From NCBI RefSeq assembly GCF_033097505.1, contig NZ_AP028654.1, positions 1,880,001 through 1,944,000 on the forward strand: DNA of 64,000 nucleotides, in the 5' to 3' direction. Both the position numbers and the translations under genes were made by a program. The notes beneath the pieces were generated by a model. That model was not told the DNA's origin. It did no database searches and saw only the letters and a program-made list of their open reading frames with translations. This DNA is from Helicovermis profundi (lineage in GTDB: Bacteria; Bacillota; Clostridia; Peptostreptococcales; Acidaminobacteraceae). This document shows positions 26,738 to 35,743 of this stretch, piece after piece (position 1 is the first letter of the stretch; every line of letters begins with the position of its first letter).

Positions 26738-27907
26738 CTATTTTCTTATATTTTTAAGTACTTCGTTAAATACTTTTTTTCTAATTTCTTTATCAACGCC
26801 TAAAATATCATCTATAGTAGGATTTAAAATCGGCTTATGTTTTTCTAATACACTTTCTATAAATAGTGGTATATCGTAAAACTTAATTTTATCTTTTAAA
26901 TACAAATCAACAAGAACTTCATTGGCAGCATTTAAAACTGTAGTCATAGTTCCACCTATTCTTAGTGACTCAAAAGCTAAATTTAAACATGGGAATTTAA
27001 CTAAATCTGGTTTTTCAAAAGTCAACTTTGATATTTCAGCAAGATTTAGTCTTGGATAATCATTTTTCATCCTATTGGGATAAAAAAGAGCATATTGAAT
27101 TGGCAACTTCATATCCGGAAGTCCCATTTGAGCTATTACAGAACTATCCTTATACTGTACCAAAGAATGGACAATACTTTCTGGATGCACTACAACATCA
27201 ATTTGATTTAGTTCTACATCAAACAACCATTTAGCTTCAATTACTTCCAAGCCTTTATTCATAAGTGTAGCAGAGTCAATAGATATCTTTTTACCCATAC
27301 TCCAATTTGGATGTTTTAATGCTTTATTAGCTTTTAAATCAATTATTTCGTTTTTAGTGAATTTGTTAAATGGGCCTCCAGAAGCAGTTAAAATGATTTT
27401 ATCGATAGATTTTTTATTATTTCCTCTTAAACACTGAAAAATTGCACTATGTTCACTGTCGACAGGAATAATCTCAGAATTATATTCTTCTGCTAGTTTC
27501 ATTATAAGTTCACCCGATGTAACTAGGACTTCTTTATTTGCAAGCGCAATTCTTTTGCCTTCTTTTATGGCTGTAACTGTTGGAACAAGTCCAATATTGC
27601 CAACTAAAGATGACACTACTGTATCTGCATCGCTAATCTTAGAAATATAATTTAAGCCTTCCATTCCATGTAAAATTTCTGTGCTCATTTTAGTTAATTT
27701 AACTGTATTTTTTAACTCCAAGTATTTTGTTTTACTATATACAACGGCATATTTAGGAGTAAATTCTTTAATTTGACTATATAATTTTTCAATATTTCTA
27801 TTACAACTAATAGCAAGTATATTTATTTCTTCTCTGTTTTCTCTTGCAACTTCCAGCGTTTGAGTTCCAATTGAACCAGTAGAACCTAGAATAACTAAAT
27901 TAATCAT
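26738..27907 (-). CDS. dxr: 1-deoxy-D-xylulose 5-phosphate reductoisomerase
   Basis: Second enzyme of the MEP pathway, NADPH-dependent. The N-terminal nucleotide-binding motif is [15 protein letters not shown], with the catalytic segments [26 protein letters not shown] and [17 protein letters not shown]. At 389 residues it is a normal length. A possible -10 box (TATAAT, 27943-27948) lies upstream, but no clear -35 box; the cdsA terminator precedes it, so a promoter in the gap is expected. Confidence 0.97.
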   Translation of the reverse strand: MINLVILGSTGSIGTQTLEVARENREEINILAISCNRNIEKLYSQIKEFTPKYAVVYSKTKYLELKNTVKLTKMSTEILHGMEGLNYISKISDADTVVSSLVGNIGLVPTVTAIKEGKRIALANKEVLVTSGELIMKLAEEYNSEIIPVDSEHSAIFQCLRGNNKKSIDKIILTASGGPFNKFTKNEIIDLKANKALKHPNWSMGKKISIDSATLMNKGLEVIEAKWLFDVELNQIDVVVHPESIVHSLVQYKDSSVIAQMGLPDMKLPIQYALFYPNRMKNDYPRLNLAEISKLTFEKPDLVKFPCLNLAFESLRIGGTMTTVLNAANEVLVDLYLKDKIKFYDIPLFIESVLEKHKPILNPTIDDILGVDKEIRKKVFNEVLKNIRK

Positions 27908-28002
27908 ATTTTCCCCTTTACATTATTTTTGTTTTCTATTAATTATACATCAAATTTATGTAAAAACTAGTAACAAAATTGTGAACAAGCTTAGCTTAAT
28001 GT

Positions 28003-28030
28003 AAAAAAATTGCTCAAGAGCAATTTTTTT
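28003..28030 (-). terminator. terminator of the rpsB-to-cdsA unit
   Basis: AAAAAAATTGCT pairs with AGCAATTTTTTT around a CAAG loop. It overlaps the cdsA stop codon and gives a run of seven T on the minus strand. Confidence 0.85.
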
Positions 28031-28820
28031 ATTTAGCCATATATTGATATAATAATACTACGTAATATACTAATGGTCCTGTAAATATAATAGAATCAAA
28101 TCTATCTAATACTCCACCATGACCTGGCATAATATTACCAAAATCTTTAACACCATTTATCCTTTTAATTTTTGAAGCAATTAAATCCCCTATTTGAGAA
28201 AAAACACTTCCCAATAAACCTAAAAATATAGAAAACAACAAAAATTCTTTATTAAATATAAAAGAATATAAGTAAGAAACTACAATTGCTCCAATTACTC
28301 CGCCTATTGCCCCTTCTACAGTTTTATTAGGACTTACGTTAGGTATTAATTTTCGCCTTCCAAGTAAAGAACCCACAAAATATGCACTAGTATCAGATAC
28401 CCAAGCCAAAATAAATATATACCATATAAAAAAGCCGTTATCAATTTTATCGATCATAACAATATGAGAAATAGAAAACGTTATATAAAAAAAACCTAAA
28501 ATAGTTATCGCTACATCTGATAATTTATACTTATTACTAAATACCACAACCCCTAAAGACGTTGATATAAGGGTTAAAATCAAAAACATATACACTTCAT
28601 ATCTAAAATAAAAAAATAACATTAAGTAAAGCAAAGTTGTTACAAAATAACTTATAATATTTATTGGTTTAATATTATTTCCTTTAAATGATGCATAAAA
28701 TTCAAATAGTGCAATAATATTAATTATAAATGCAGCTATTAGCAAAAAATTTCCACCTTTTATTACAAAGAAAAATAATAAAGGAAGAGCTATTATACTT
28801 GAAAGAATTCTCTTTAACAT
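28029..28820 (-). CDS. cdsA: phosphatidate cytidylyltransferase
   Basis: Makes CDP-diacylglycerol for phospholipid synthesis; integral membrane enzyme. The 263 residues contain about seven to eight hydrophobic segments and the family signature near the C-terminus, KDFGNIMPGHGGVLDRFDS. The ATG at 28820 follows the uppS stop as TAA-T-ATG, with AAGGAGGAG inside the end of uppS; the longer reading is out of frame with real uppS sequence and is rejected. Confidence 0.95.
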   Translation of the reverse strand: MLKRILSSIIALPLLFFFVIKGGNFLLIAAFIINIIALFEFYASFKGNNIKPINIISYFVTTLLYLMLFFYFRYEVYMFLILTLISTSLGVVVFSNKYKLSDVAITILGFFYITFSISHIVMIDKIDNGFFIWYIFILAWVSDTSAYFVGSLLGRRKLIPNVSPNKTVEGAIGGVIGAIVVSYLYSFIFNKEFLLFSIFLGLLGSVFSQIGDLIASKIKRINGVKDFGNIMPGHGGVLDRFDSIIFTGPLVYYVVLLYQYMAK

Positions 28821-28821
28821 A

Positions 28822-29544
28822 TTACTCCTCCTTAACTTTTCCAAACCTTCTATTCCTAGTCGTATAAACGTCAATTGCTTTATTTAATTCATTAACGTTA
28901 AAATCAGGCCAATACACATCTGTAAAATAAAATTCTGTATAGGCTAATTGCCATAAAAGAAAATTACTCAACCTTTTTTCTCCACTTGTTCTTATTAATA
29001 AATCTGGATCCGGTATTTCTTTTGTATATAAATACGATTCAAATAATTTTTCATTAATGTCTGAACCCTTTAGCTTTTCATTTAAACATAGGTCAACTAT
29101 TGATTTACACGCATCCACAATTTCAAGCCTAGAACCATAGTTAAGAGCAATACAGAAAACCAAACCTGTATTATCTTTTGTTTTATCCATAGCCTTATTT
29201 ACTTCACTCTTTTGAAGTTTAGGCAATTCATCGATTTTGCCAATAAATGTAATTTTTACATTGTTTTCATGCAATTCTCTTATTTCTTTTCTTAAAAAAA
29301 CAACTAAAAGTTCCATTAATCCATTCACTTCTTTAACTGGCCTACTCCAATTTTCAGTAGAAAAAGCATAAAAAGTCATAAATCCAATATTATTTTTTGA
29401 ACCAAATTTTACAATGTCTTTTAAAGCCTCTACTCCTGCTTTATGGCCAAATAATCTTGGCTTTAATTTTTTCTTAGCCCATCTACCATTTCCATCCATA
29501 ATAAATGCAATATGATTTGGAATTTTTCTTTTTTCTTTAGTCAT
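28822..29544 (-). CDS. uppS: isoprenyl transferase (undecaprenyl diphosphate synthase)
   Basis: Condenses isopentenyl diphosphate to the C55 lipid carrier for peptidoglycan. The N-terminus has HIAFIMDGNGRWAKK with the catalytic Asp and the GHKAGVEAL segment; FYAFSTENWSRP, RTSGEKRLSNFLLWQ and YWPDF follow. ATG 29544 has GGAGGG upstream; 15 extra residues in a longer reading run through the frr-uppS hairpin and are rejected. Length 240 residues. Confidence 0.96.
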   Translation of the reverse strand: MTKEKRKIPNHIAFIMDGNGRWAKKKLKPRLFGHKAGVEALKDIVKFGSKNNIGFMTFYAFSTENWSRPVKEVNGLMELLVVFLRKEIRELHENNVKITFIGKIDELPKLQKSEVNKAMDKTKDNTGLVFCIALNYGSRLEIVDACKSIVDLCLNEKLKGSDINEKLFESYLYTKEIPDPDLLIRTSGEKRLSNFLLWQLAYTEFYFTDVYWPDFNVNELNKAIDVYTTRNRRFGKVKEE

Positions 29545-29570
29545 AATCCCTCCATTTTCAAGCACAAATA

Positions 29571-29606
29571 TTAAAAATTCAGACAGCATATCGCCTGAAT
29601 TTTTAA
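29571..29606 (-). terminator. hairpin/terminator between frr and uppS
   Basis: TTAAAAATTCAG (29571-29582) pairs perfectly with CTGAATTTTTAA (29595-29606) around a 12-base loop. The minus-strand exit ends in TTTTTAATATTT. Because no promoter fits before uppS, it probably acts as a partial terminator or processing site inside the operon. Confidence 0.6.
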
Positions 29607-29619
29607 TAGACTAGAAAAA

Positions 29620-30177
29620 TTAGACAGCTAAAATTTCTTTTTCTTTCTGTTCAATTAATTTATCAACAATTTCTGAATATTTTTTTATTAATTCTTCAAC
29701 TTTTTTATTTGATTCTTTTAGTTCATCTTCTGTTATATCGTTGTCCTTATGCATTTTCTTAAGTAGATCATTCGAACGACGTCTTTCATTTCTAAGTGCA
29801 ACTTTCGAATCTTCACCCGTTTTCTTTACTACTTTAGTTAAACTTTTTCTTCTTTCTTCTGTTAACATTGGTATAGCAAGTCTGATTATTTTACCATCAT
29901 TTGAAGGATTTATTCCTAAGTCTGACGCAATTAAAGCTCTTTCTATATCTTTTAATGCTGTAACATCATACGGTGAAACTTGTAGTAGTCTTGGTTCAGG
30001 TGCAGAGACTGCAGCAACTTGCTTTAACGGAGTTTTAGAACCATAATATTCAACCATAATCCTATCAAGTAATGATGGATTAGCCCTTCCTGCTCTTATA
30101 CTATGTAATTCATTTTTTAGTACAGAAACTGTTTTTGTCATTTTTTCTTCTAAATTACTAAATATTTCACTTGGCAT
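29620..30177 (-). CDS. frr: ribosome recycling factor
   Basis: Splits post-termination ribosomes with EF-G. The 185 residues match the family length, with LHSIRAGRANPSLLDRI near the N-terminus, the conserved TPLKQVAAVSAPEPR and IRLAIPMLTEERRKSL segments, and a long C-terminal helix. AGGAGG precedes the ATG. It follows pyrH in the conserved order. Confidence 0.97.
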   Translation of the reverse strand: MPSEIFSNLEEKMTKTVSVLKNELHSIRAGRANPSLLDRIMVEYYGSKTPLKQVAAVSAPEPRLLQVSPYDVTALKDIERALIASDLGINPSNDGKIIRLAIPMLTEERRKSLTKVVKKTGEDSKVALRNERRRSNDLLKKMHKDNDITEDELKESNKKVEELIKKYSEIVDKLIEQKEKEILAV

Positions 30178-30198
30178 AAGTCTTCCTCCTAAAATTTA

Positions 30199-30903
30199 TT
30201 AACTAATAATAGTTCCTATTTTTTCACCACAACTTACTTTAATTATATTAGATGTATCTTTTAATCCAAAAACATGAATCGGAATATTATTATCCATACA
30301 TAAAGTTATAGCAGTTGAATCCATAACTTGTAATCTTTGATTTAATACATCTATATAACTTAATTTATCATAAAACAAAGCATTTTTATTTTTTTCTGGA
30401 TCACAGTCATAAACTCCATCTACCTTTTTGGCAAGTAAGATTATTTCTGCATCAATTTCAGCTGCTCTTAATGAAGCAGTAGTATCCGTTGAGAAGAATG
30501 GATTACCTGTGCCAGCAGAAAAAATTACAATCCTATTTTTTTCCAAATGTCTAACTGCTTTTCTTCTAATATAAGGTTCAGCAATTTGCCTCATATCAAT
30601 TGCAGACATTACTCTTGTTTCTAAACCTAAATTTTCAATAGCATCTTGTAGACCTAATGAATTAATTACTGTAGCAAGCATTCCCATATAATCAGCAGTT
30701 GATCTATCCATATTATCATTAGACCTTCCACGCCAAAAATTTCCACCACCAATAACTATTGCAATTTCAGTGCCAAATTCATGTAATTTTTTAATTTCCG
30801 ATGCTATATTATTAATAATATCTTGGTCAATCCCAAAACCATTTTCTCCAGCTAATGCTTCACCACTAAGTTTTAATATTATTCTCTTATATTTAGGTTT
30901 CAA
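30199..30903 (-). CDS. pyrH: UMP kinase
   Basis: Phosphorylates UMP to UDP. The amino-acid-kinase fold sequence is clear: [37 protein letters not shown] and [14 protein letters not shown]. The start is placed at TTG 30903, 6 bases after GGGGGA, because homologues begin just before the YKRIxLKLSGE segment; the ATG 13 codons upstream would add Cys- and Lys-rich sequence that includes the ribosome binding site. Length 234 residues. Confidence 0.95.
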   Translation of the reverse strand: MKPKYKRIILKLSGEALAGENGFGIDQDIINNIASEIKKLHEFGTEIAIVIGGGNFWRGRSNDNMDRSTADYMGMLATVINSLGLQDAIENLGLETRVMSAIDMRQIAEPYIRRKAVRHLEKNRIVIFSAGTGNPFFSTDTTASLRAAEIDAEIILLAKKVDGVYDCDPEKNKNALFYDKLSYIDVLNQRLQVMDSTAITLCMDNNIPIHVFGLKDTSNIIKVSCGEKIGTIIS

Positions 30904-30979
30904 AAGTATTCCCCCATTCTTTTTAATAATTCTACAAAACATCTGTAATTCCTTTAAATCTTTTTATATCTTTACTTTA

Positions 30980-31008
30980 AAAAAGAGAACACAATGTGTT
31001 CTCTTTTT
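30980..31008 (-). terminator. terminator after rpsB-tsf
   Basis: A 13-bp perfect stem (30980-30992 with 30996-31008) with a 3-base loop is followed on the minus strand by only a short T-tract. It starts about 10 bases beyond the tsf stop. No clear promoter follows before pyrH, so partial readthrough is likely. Confidence 0.75.
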
Positions 31009-31017
31009 AATAATACT

Positions 31018-31665
31018 TTAAGCATTAAGTTGCTTTGCAACTTCTTCAGCAAAGTTTTCTTCTTTCTTTTCAAGGCCTTCTCCAACTTCAAATCTAGCAA
31101 ACCTTCTAATTGATAAATTCTCACCGATTTTAGCAATTTTTGATTTTAATAAAGTTTCTACATTTACATCAGAATCTTTAATAAATGGTTGTTCTAATAA
31201 ACAAACATCTTTGTAAAACTTTGCTATTCTTCCTTCAACCATTTTTTCAATTATTTTTTCAGGTTTTCCTTCATTTAAAGCTTGAACTTTAAGAATTTCT
31301 TTTTCTTTAGCAATAATTTCTTCTGGAACTTCTTCTCTTGAAACATAAGTTGGATTTGTCGCTGCAATTTGCATCGCAATATCTCTTGCAAATTCTTGGA
31401 ATTCATCATTTTTCGCAACAAAGTCAGTTTCAGAATTAATCTCAACTAATACTCCAATTCTTCCACTATGAATATATGAAGTAACAATACCTTCAGCAGC
31501 GATTCTACCAGATTTCTTAGCTGCTTTAGCAAGTCCTTTTTCTCTTAATAAGTTAACCGCTTTTTCAACATCACCATCAGTTTCTACAAGCATTTTTTTG
31601 CAATCAAGCATTCCAGCACCTGTAATTTGTCTTAATTCTTTTACCATAGCTGCAGTAACTGCCAT
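31018..31665 (-). CDS. tsf: translation elongation factor Ts
   Basis: Nucleotide exchange factor for EF-Tu. It has the N-terminal UBA-like domain ([19 protein letters not shown]), the core contact segment [13 protein letters not shown] and a short second core subdomain. The 215 residues give the short form typical of Firmicutes. AGGAGG precedes the ATG. It is cotranscribed with rpsB. Confidence 0.97.
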   Translation of the reverse strand: MAVTAAMVKELRQITGAGMLDCKKMLVETDGDVEKAVNLLREKGLAKAAKKSGRIAAEGIVTSYIHSGRIGVLVEINSETDFVAKNDEFQEFARDIAMQIAATNPTYVSREEVPEEIIAKEKEILKVQALNEGKPEKIIEKMVEGRIAKFYKDVCLLEQPFIKDSDVNVETLLKSKIAKIGENLSIRRFARFEVGEGLEKKEENFAEEVAKQLNA

Positions 31666-31695
31666 TTTATACCTCCTAAATTGTTATATAATCAA

Positions 31696-32403
31696 CTATT
31701 TGCTTTCTTTTGAGTCTTCTTGACCTTGTCTTCCTTCAATAATTGCATCCGCCATTTTACTTGCAATTAATTTAACTGCACGAATAGCATCATCATTTCC
31801 AGGAATTACATAATCAACTTCATCAGGATCACAGTTTGTATCTACAATAGCAACAACTGGAATACCAAGTACTCTAGCTTCATTAATAGCGATTTTTTCT
31901 TTTTTAGGGTCAACAATAAAAATTGCAGAAGGTGCACCAGGCATTTCCTTAATTCCACCTAAAAATCTTTGTAATTTTTCTTTTTTTAATTTTAATTTAA
32001 TTACTTCTTTTTTAGGTAAAACATCAAAAGTTCCATCGTCTTCCATTTTTTCTAATTTGTATAATAAATCAATTCTTTTTTTAATTGTTTTAAAGTTTGT
32101 TAGCATTCCACCTAACCATCTTTGGTTTACAAAATACATTCCACATCTTTTTGCTTCTGCTTCAATAGCTTCTTGAGCTTGTTTTTTAGTACCAACAAAA
32201 AGAACGTTTCCACCTTCAAGTGAAACTTGTTTAATAAAATTATAAGCATTATCAGCTAACTTTACTGTTTGTTGTAAATCAATGATATATATACCATTTC
32301 TTTCAGTAAAGATATATTCTTTCATTTTGGGGTTCCATCTTCTTGTTTGATGTCCAAAGTGAACACCTGCTTCTAATAATTGTTTCATTGATATTGCTGC
32401 CAT
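31696..32403 (-). CDS. rpsB: 30S ribosomal protein S2
   Basis: Late-assembling small subunit protein. From the ATG 32403 it starts [27 protein letters not shown], the family's N-terminus, and contains [10 protein letters not shown] and the [13 protein letters not shown] segments. A longer reading with 21 extra residues is rejected because GGAGGTG lies 7 bases before this ATG. Length 235 residues. It has its own strong promoter directly downstream of the flagellar operon terminator. Confidence 0.97.
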   Translation of the reverse strand: MAAISMKQLLEAGVHFGHQTRRWNPKMKEYIFTERNGIYIIDLQQTVKLADNAYNFIKQVSLEGGNVLFVGTKKQAQEAIEAEAKRCGMYFVNQRWLGGMLTNFKTIKKRIDLLYKLEKMEDDGTFDVLPKKEVIKLKLKKEKLQRFLGGIKEMPGAPSAIFIVDPKKEKIAINEARVLGIPVVAIVDTNCDPDEVDYVIPGNDDAIRAVKLIASKMADAIIEGRQGQEDSKESK

Positions 32404-32503
32404 TAGCAAACACCTCCATAGTTTTTCCACCTTGTTATTCATTTTATAGAGGAACTTTATAAGCACTATCTCTATAATCCTAACAAGTGAGTAATATACG
32501 ACC
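32404..32503 (-). promoter_or_regulatory. structured rpsB leader, candidate S2 autoregulatory RNA
   Basis: The 100-base leader can form two stacked stems: CTTGTTA/TAACAAG (32431-32437 with 32481-32487) and, inside it, TATAGAG/CTCTATA (32445-32451 with 32470-32476). The fold ends 27 bases before the rpsB ATG. Feedback leaders are common upstream of rpsB in other bacteria; that this one binds S2 is inference. Confidence 0.5.
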
Positions 32504-32509
32504 TTTAGT

Positions 32510-32538
32510 ATTATACCAAATTACAAATAAAATTGCAA
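32510..32538 (-). promoter_or_regulatory. promoter of rpsB-tsf
   Basis: On the minus strand TTGCAA (32533-32538) is exactly 17 bases from a consensus TATAAT (32510-32515), itself preceded by GG. The -35 box begins 2 bases after the T-run of the flagellar operon terminator. Confidence 0.87.
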
Positions 32539-32539
32539 T

Positions 32540-32564
32540 AAAAAATACACTATAAAGTGTACTA
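32540..32564 (-). terminator. terminator of the flagellar/chemotaxis superoperon
   Basis: TACACT (32546-32551) pairs with AGTGTA (32556-32561) around ATAA, with an A-tract and T-tract on the outside. It overlaps the stop codon of the last flagellar-operon gene and exits into TTTTTTA on the minus strand. The stem is short but the T-run is good. Confidence 0.7.
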
Positions 32565-33203
32565 TTTTTTACTTAAATTTAAAATTAATTGTAATTCACC
32601 TATACCAACGTCTAACTTTTTCGCTATCTGATTTAAAGAATATCCAGTCTGTCTTAACTCAATTACTTTACTTCTAATTATACTTTTCTCTTCGTAATTC
32701 AGATCATTTAATAATATTCTTTTTTTCGTATTTTTTGGTATTAGGATATGCTTTTCTAGGTCATAATCTTTTTCGTTAACCAATTCTTCTACTTCTTTTA
32801 CTTCCGAATTCTCATATTCTATATTTTCCTTACTAATTCGTTTTACTTTGTTACCTTGAATTTCTTTCGATAAATTAGATTTTATTTTCTTTATATCACT
32901 ATCGATAATTTTGTTTTGAAGTTCAATTTTCTCTAGTTTTTCTTCAAATAAATCTAATTGTTTTTCATGAATGCTATATTTTCCCTCAAGATCAGAAACA
33001 ATATCATAAAAAGATCTATTTAATTCATTAATTGTATCTTCAACTTTTTCCAAATTTATTAATACATCTTTCGTATTAGAGTTATTAATAAAAGAATACT
33101 TCTTATTAATATCAAATTTCACTTTATTTAATTCTTTTTGAAACAAATAATATGAAACTATTATAATAACACTACCAACTATTATACTAATTATTCCTAT
33201 CAT
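32562..33203 (-). CDS. SwrB-like membrane-anchored flagellar accessory protein
   Basis: Probable single-pass membrane protein. The first 25 residues are hydrophobic (IGIISIIVGSVIIIVSYYLF). Residues about 30-130 are strongly coiled-coil (Glu/Lys/Leu/Ile heptads). The last 45 residues form a helix-turn-helix-like segment (VIELRQTGYSLNQIAKKLDVGIGEL). It is the last gene of the fla/che operon, two genes after sigD and just before rpsB, the position of B. subtilis swrB, which promotes flagellar export-apparatus assembly; layout also agrees. ATG 33203 with AGGAG 5 bases upstream is chosen over a TTG six codons earlier. Length 213 residues. Function is inferred from position and layout. Confidence 0.7.
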   Translation of the reverse strand: MIGIISIIVGSVIIIVSYYLFQKELNKVKFDINKKYSFINNSNTKDVLINLEKVEDTINELNRSFYDIVSDLEGKYSIHEKQLDLFEEKLEKIELQNKIIDSDIKKIKSNLSKEIQGNKVKRISKENIEYENSEVKEVEELVNEKDYDLEKHILIPKNTKKRILLNDLNYEEKSIIRSKVIELRQTGYSLNQIAKKLDVGIGELQLILNLSKK

Positions 33204-33226
33204 AACAGCTCCTATTAACAAATTAA

Positions 33227-33553
33227 CTATATTTTCATATCAAATTTATGATATGTTAAAGATTTTTTTGTTTCGACTTTATCAATTTCCGAACCACTTT
33301 TTTTCTTCTTTTTTTCCTTCTTCTTTTTTCCCTTTGATAATGAATCTTTAACATGCTTATCTTTTTTTATTTTTGAGTCTTCTTTTTTTTCGTTTTTTAA
33401 TATTTTCTGTTGTTTACTTACGGCCTCTTTTTTTGATTGAGCTTGAGATTGTTGAAGAGCATTTGCATCTTTATTCACAACAGTTTCTCTAGAAGCTTTA
33501 TTATCTTGCACTTTTGGCAAAGAAACTTGCATATCAATTGGTCTTAACGGCAT
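33227..33553 (-). CDS. small Lys-rich protein of unknown function in the flagellar operon
   Basis: The 108 residues are low-complexity and very basic, with runs of Lys and Gln/Ser. The N-terminus MPLRPIDMQVSLPKVQD is ordered and looks like a small conserved motif seen beside DUF342 genes in clostridial flagellar clusters (recollection, not checked). The C-terminus ends LTYHKFDMKI. No membrane segment or enzyme motif is visible. It has a good GAGGTGAG site and lies 11 bases after the DUF342 gene, so it is a real part of the operon. Confidence 0.65.
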   Translation of the reverse strand: MPLRPIDMQVSLPKVQDNKASRETVVNKDANALQQSQAQSKKEAVSKQQKILKNEKKEDSKIKKDKHVKDSLSKGKKKKEKKKKKSGSEIDKVETKKSLTYHKFDMKI

Positions 33554-33564
33554 ATTCTCACCTC

Positions 33565-34965
33565 TTATATTGCAACTGCAACAATTTGACCCTTTTCTCT
33601 ATATAATTCAACACCTTTTAATGTGTTTTTAACATTATAATTTGAATTACCAATTTTTATCATTGTACCAACATGAATAATCCCAGCTGCAACTTTTGCT
33701 CCTTGTAATTCATTAATAAATTCATTAATCTTAACAAATTTTTCTGAGAGCTCCATAAACTCCATATTTATTTGTTTTTTACTAAGCTTAGTCTTCTCAA
33801 GCATTAATTTTGTTTCTTCATTGTCCTTGTCAGATTTAAGTTGCCTAGTTAATAGATTAATAAGTTGCTCAAGTTTCTTTTTGCTTTCTTTGGTTTCTTT
33901 TAACATGTCTGTAATAGTTTGATATTCTTTGATAATTTCACTATCTATTCCTAAAGTTAATTTAGTTAATGTTCCCATATCTGAACCAATAGTTTTGGCT
34001 AAAATTTCTTTTCTCACATTCACTTCACCACCAACCAATAGTCCACTTTTACCTTTTAAATGTATAGAACCATCGCATACAATATTTGAATGCATAATTG
34101 ATCCCGATTCAATATCGCCTCCAACTTTGCATGAGCAATTATTGATGAAATTACTTACTAAATCACCTTTGATATTAAGTTTAGCCAAATCGTTACCTTG
34201 AATACCTGAACTTATAAGTACGTTTCCTTTGCATATCACCTCAGCACTCTCAACTATCCCTCTAATTTCAAGATCATCATCACAATCTATAATATATCCA
34301 CTTGTTAGGCTACCATTTACAATAACTTTACCACTAAACTTAATATTCCCTGTTTTAACGCCAACATCACCTTTTATCTCTAAAAGTTCAATAATAGTTA
34401 TTTTATCACCATCAAAAACAATTGTACCATCTGCTGATGCAATTAGAGCCATGCTATCTTCAGAAAGTTCAACATTTTTTCCAAATTTAAAATTAATCAT
34501 TTTTCCTGATTTAGCATTTATAACTTTGTTAGTAACCGTAGTTCCCTTAGAACCTTTTGTAGGTGGAATCATTTCTGCTAAAATTTGACCTTTTTTTATA
34601 GAAGTAATGAAACTCAAATCCTTAAAATCAACGTTTCCGTTTGGAAGTATTTTGGGCTTAATTTTTTTATCTTTTTTAATTTTATATATAATTTCACCGT
34701 CTTTTCCATTAATATGAGGTTTTCCAATAGCAATTTTAACATCACTCACTTCATGAGGATTTTGAACTATAAAATCAATTGCCTCTTCTTCAATTCCATA
34801 AGTTATATTTTTAGCGCTTAAGGCACTAATTATTTCTTCTCTTTTAATTGAAAATTCTTCATATTTAATAATTGTCAAAAACGCAGAATAATAATCACTA
34901 GAAAGTTTAATGATTATTTCATATTTTTTCTCATCATTTTTTAATGGAACTTTATTTTCATCCAT
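33565..34965 (-). CDS. DUF342/FapA-family protein
   Basis: 466 residues with the FapA layout: an N-terminal domain, a right-handed beta-helix-like middle (repeats such as GDVGVKTGNIKFSGKVIVNGSLTSG and GDLVSNFINNCSCKVGGDIESG), a coiled-coil (about 350-410) and a short C-terminal beta domain. FapA-type proteins are flagellar assembly or polymer-forming regulators of uncertain mechanism; the gene regularly follows sigD in clostridia. GGAGGAG lies just before the ATG. The function cannot be narrowed from sequence. Confidence 0.8.
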   Translation of the reverse strand: MDENKVPLKNDEKKYEIIIKLSSDYYSAFLTIIKYEEFSIKREEIISALSAKNITYGIEEEAIDFIVQNPHEVSDVKIAIGKPHINGKDGEIIYKIKKDKKIKPKILPNGNVDFKDLSFITSIKKGQILAEMIPPTKGSKGTTVTNKVINAKSGKMINFKFGKNVELSEDSMALIASADGTIVFDGDKITIIELLEIKGDVGVKTGNIKFSGKVIVNGSLTSGYIIDCDDDLEIRGIVESAEVICKGNVLISSGIQGNDLAKLNIKGDLVSNFINNCSCKVGGDIESGSIMHSNIVCDGSIHLKGKSGLLVGGEVNVRKEILAKTIGSDMGTLTKLTLGIDSEIIKEYQTITDMLKETKESKKKLEQLINLLTRQLKSDKDNEETKLMLEKTKLSKKQINMEFMELSEKFVKINEFINELQGAKVAAGIIHVGTMIKIGNSNYNVKNTLKGVELYREKGQIVAVAI

Positions 34966-34986
34966 AACTCCTCCAACTTAATCTCA

Positions 34987-35715
34987 TTAATTACCTATAG
35001 TCTTTCTTAACTTAGCAATTATTTTTGTATGTAACTGAGAAATTCTTGACTCTGAAATTTTTAATATTTCTGCAATTTCTTTATAAGTAAGTTCAGAAAA
35101 ATAATATAAATTCACAATAGTTCTTTCTCTCTCAGGTAAACCTTCAATTACATTATGAAGATTATCTACAGACTCATTATAAAGCAGTTTTTTTTCCGGT
35201 GAAAAATCAAGGTTATTAGATTTAACTCCAAAATTTGAATTTTCTTCAATTTTTTCATCTAATGAGGCAATTGAAAGAGTTGAAATTTCAGAAATAATAT
35301 CGTAAAGTTCTTTTAAATCAACATTAAGTTCTTTTGCAATATCTTCATCGTTATAATTATTTCCAAATTGATTTTGCAATTTATTTATTGCTTCCTCAAA
35401 AACCCTGAATTTATGACGCGTACTTCTAGGAATCCAGTCTAACGACCGCATTTGATCAATAACTGCACCCCTAATTCTAATATTTGCATACGTCTCAAAC
35501 TTAACATTTTTTGATAAGTCAAATTTTTCTATGGCATCAATAAGACCAATGATGCCATAGCTTACTATATCATCATATTCAACATGAGAATTATAATTTG
35601 TATACAATCTACCAGAAATTATTTTAACTAAATCAATATATTCAACGATTAACTCATCTTTATATTTTTTATCGCCTGTATTCTTATATGATTTCCATAA
35701 TTTTTCTTTTTTCAT
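34987..35715 (-). CDS. sigD: flagellar sigma factor SigD/FliA (sigma-28)
   Basis: Directs RNA polymerase to late flagellar, motility and autolysin genes. It has region 2 (YDDIVSYGIIGLIDAIEKFDLSK, VKFETYANIRIRGAVIDQMRSLDWIPRS), region 3 and region 4 with a clear helix-turn-helix (LTYKEIAEILKISESRISQLHTKI). The ATG at 35715 has GGAG 7 bases upstream; longer readings start inside the cheD-sigD gap. Length 242 residues. It is encoded near the end of the operon, as in B. subtilis. Confidence 0.95.
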   Translation of the reverse strand: MKKEKLWKSYKNTGDKKYKDELIVEYIDLVKIISGRLYTNYNSHVEYDDIVSYGIIGLIDAIEKFDLSKNVKFETYANIRIRGAVIDQMRSLDWIPRSTRHKFRVFEEAINKLQNQFGNNYNDEDIAKELNVDLKELYDIISEISTLSIASLDEKIEENSNFGVKSNNLDFSPEKKLLYNESVDNLHNVIEGLPERERTIVNLYYFSELTYKEIAEILKISESRISQLHTKIIAKLRKTIGN

Positions 35716-35743
35716 AAGCATACTCCACATTCTTAAATATTTT

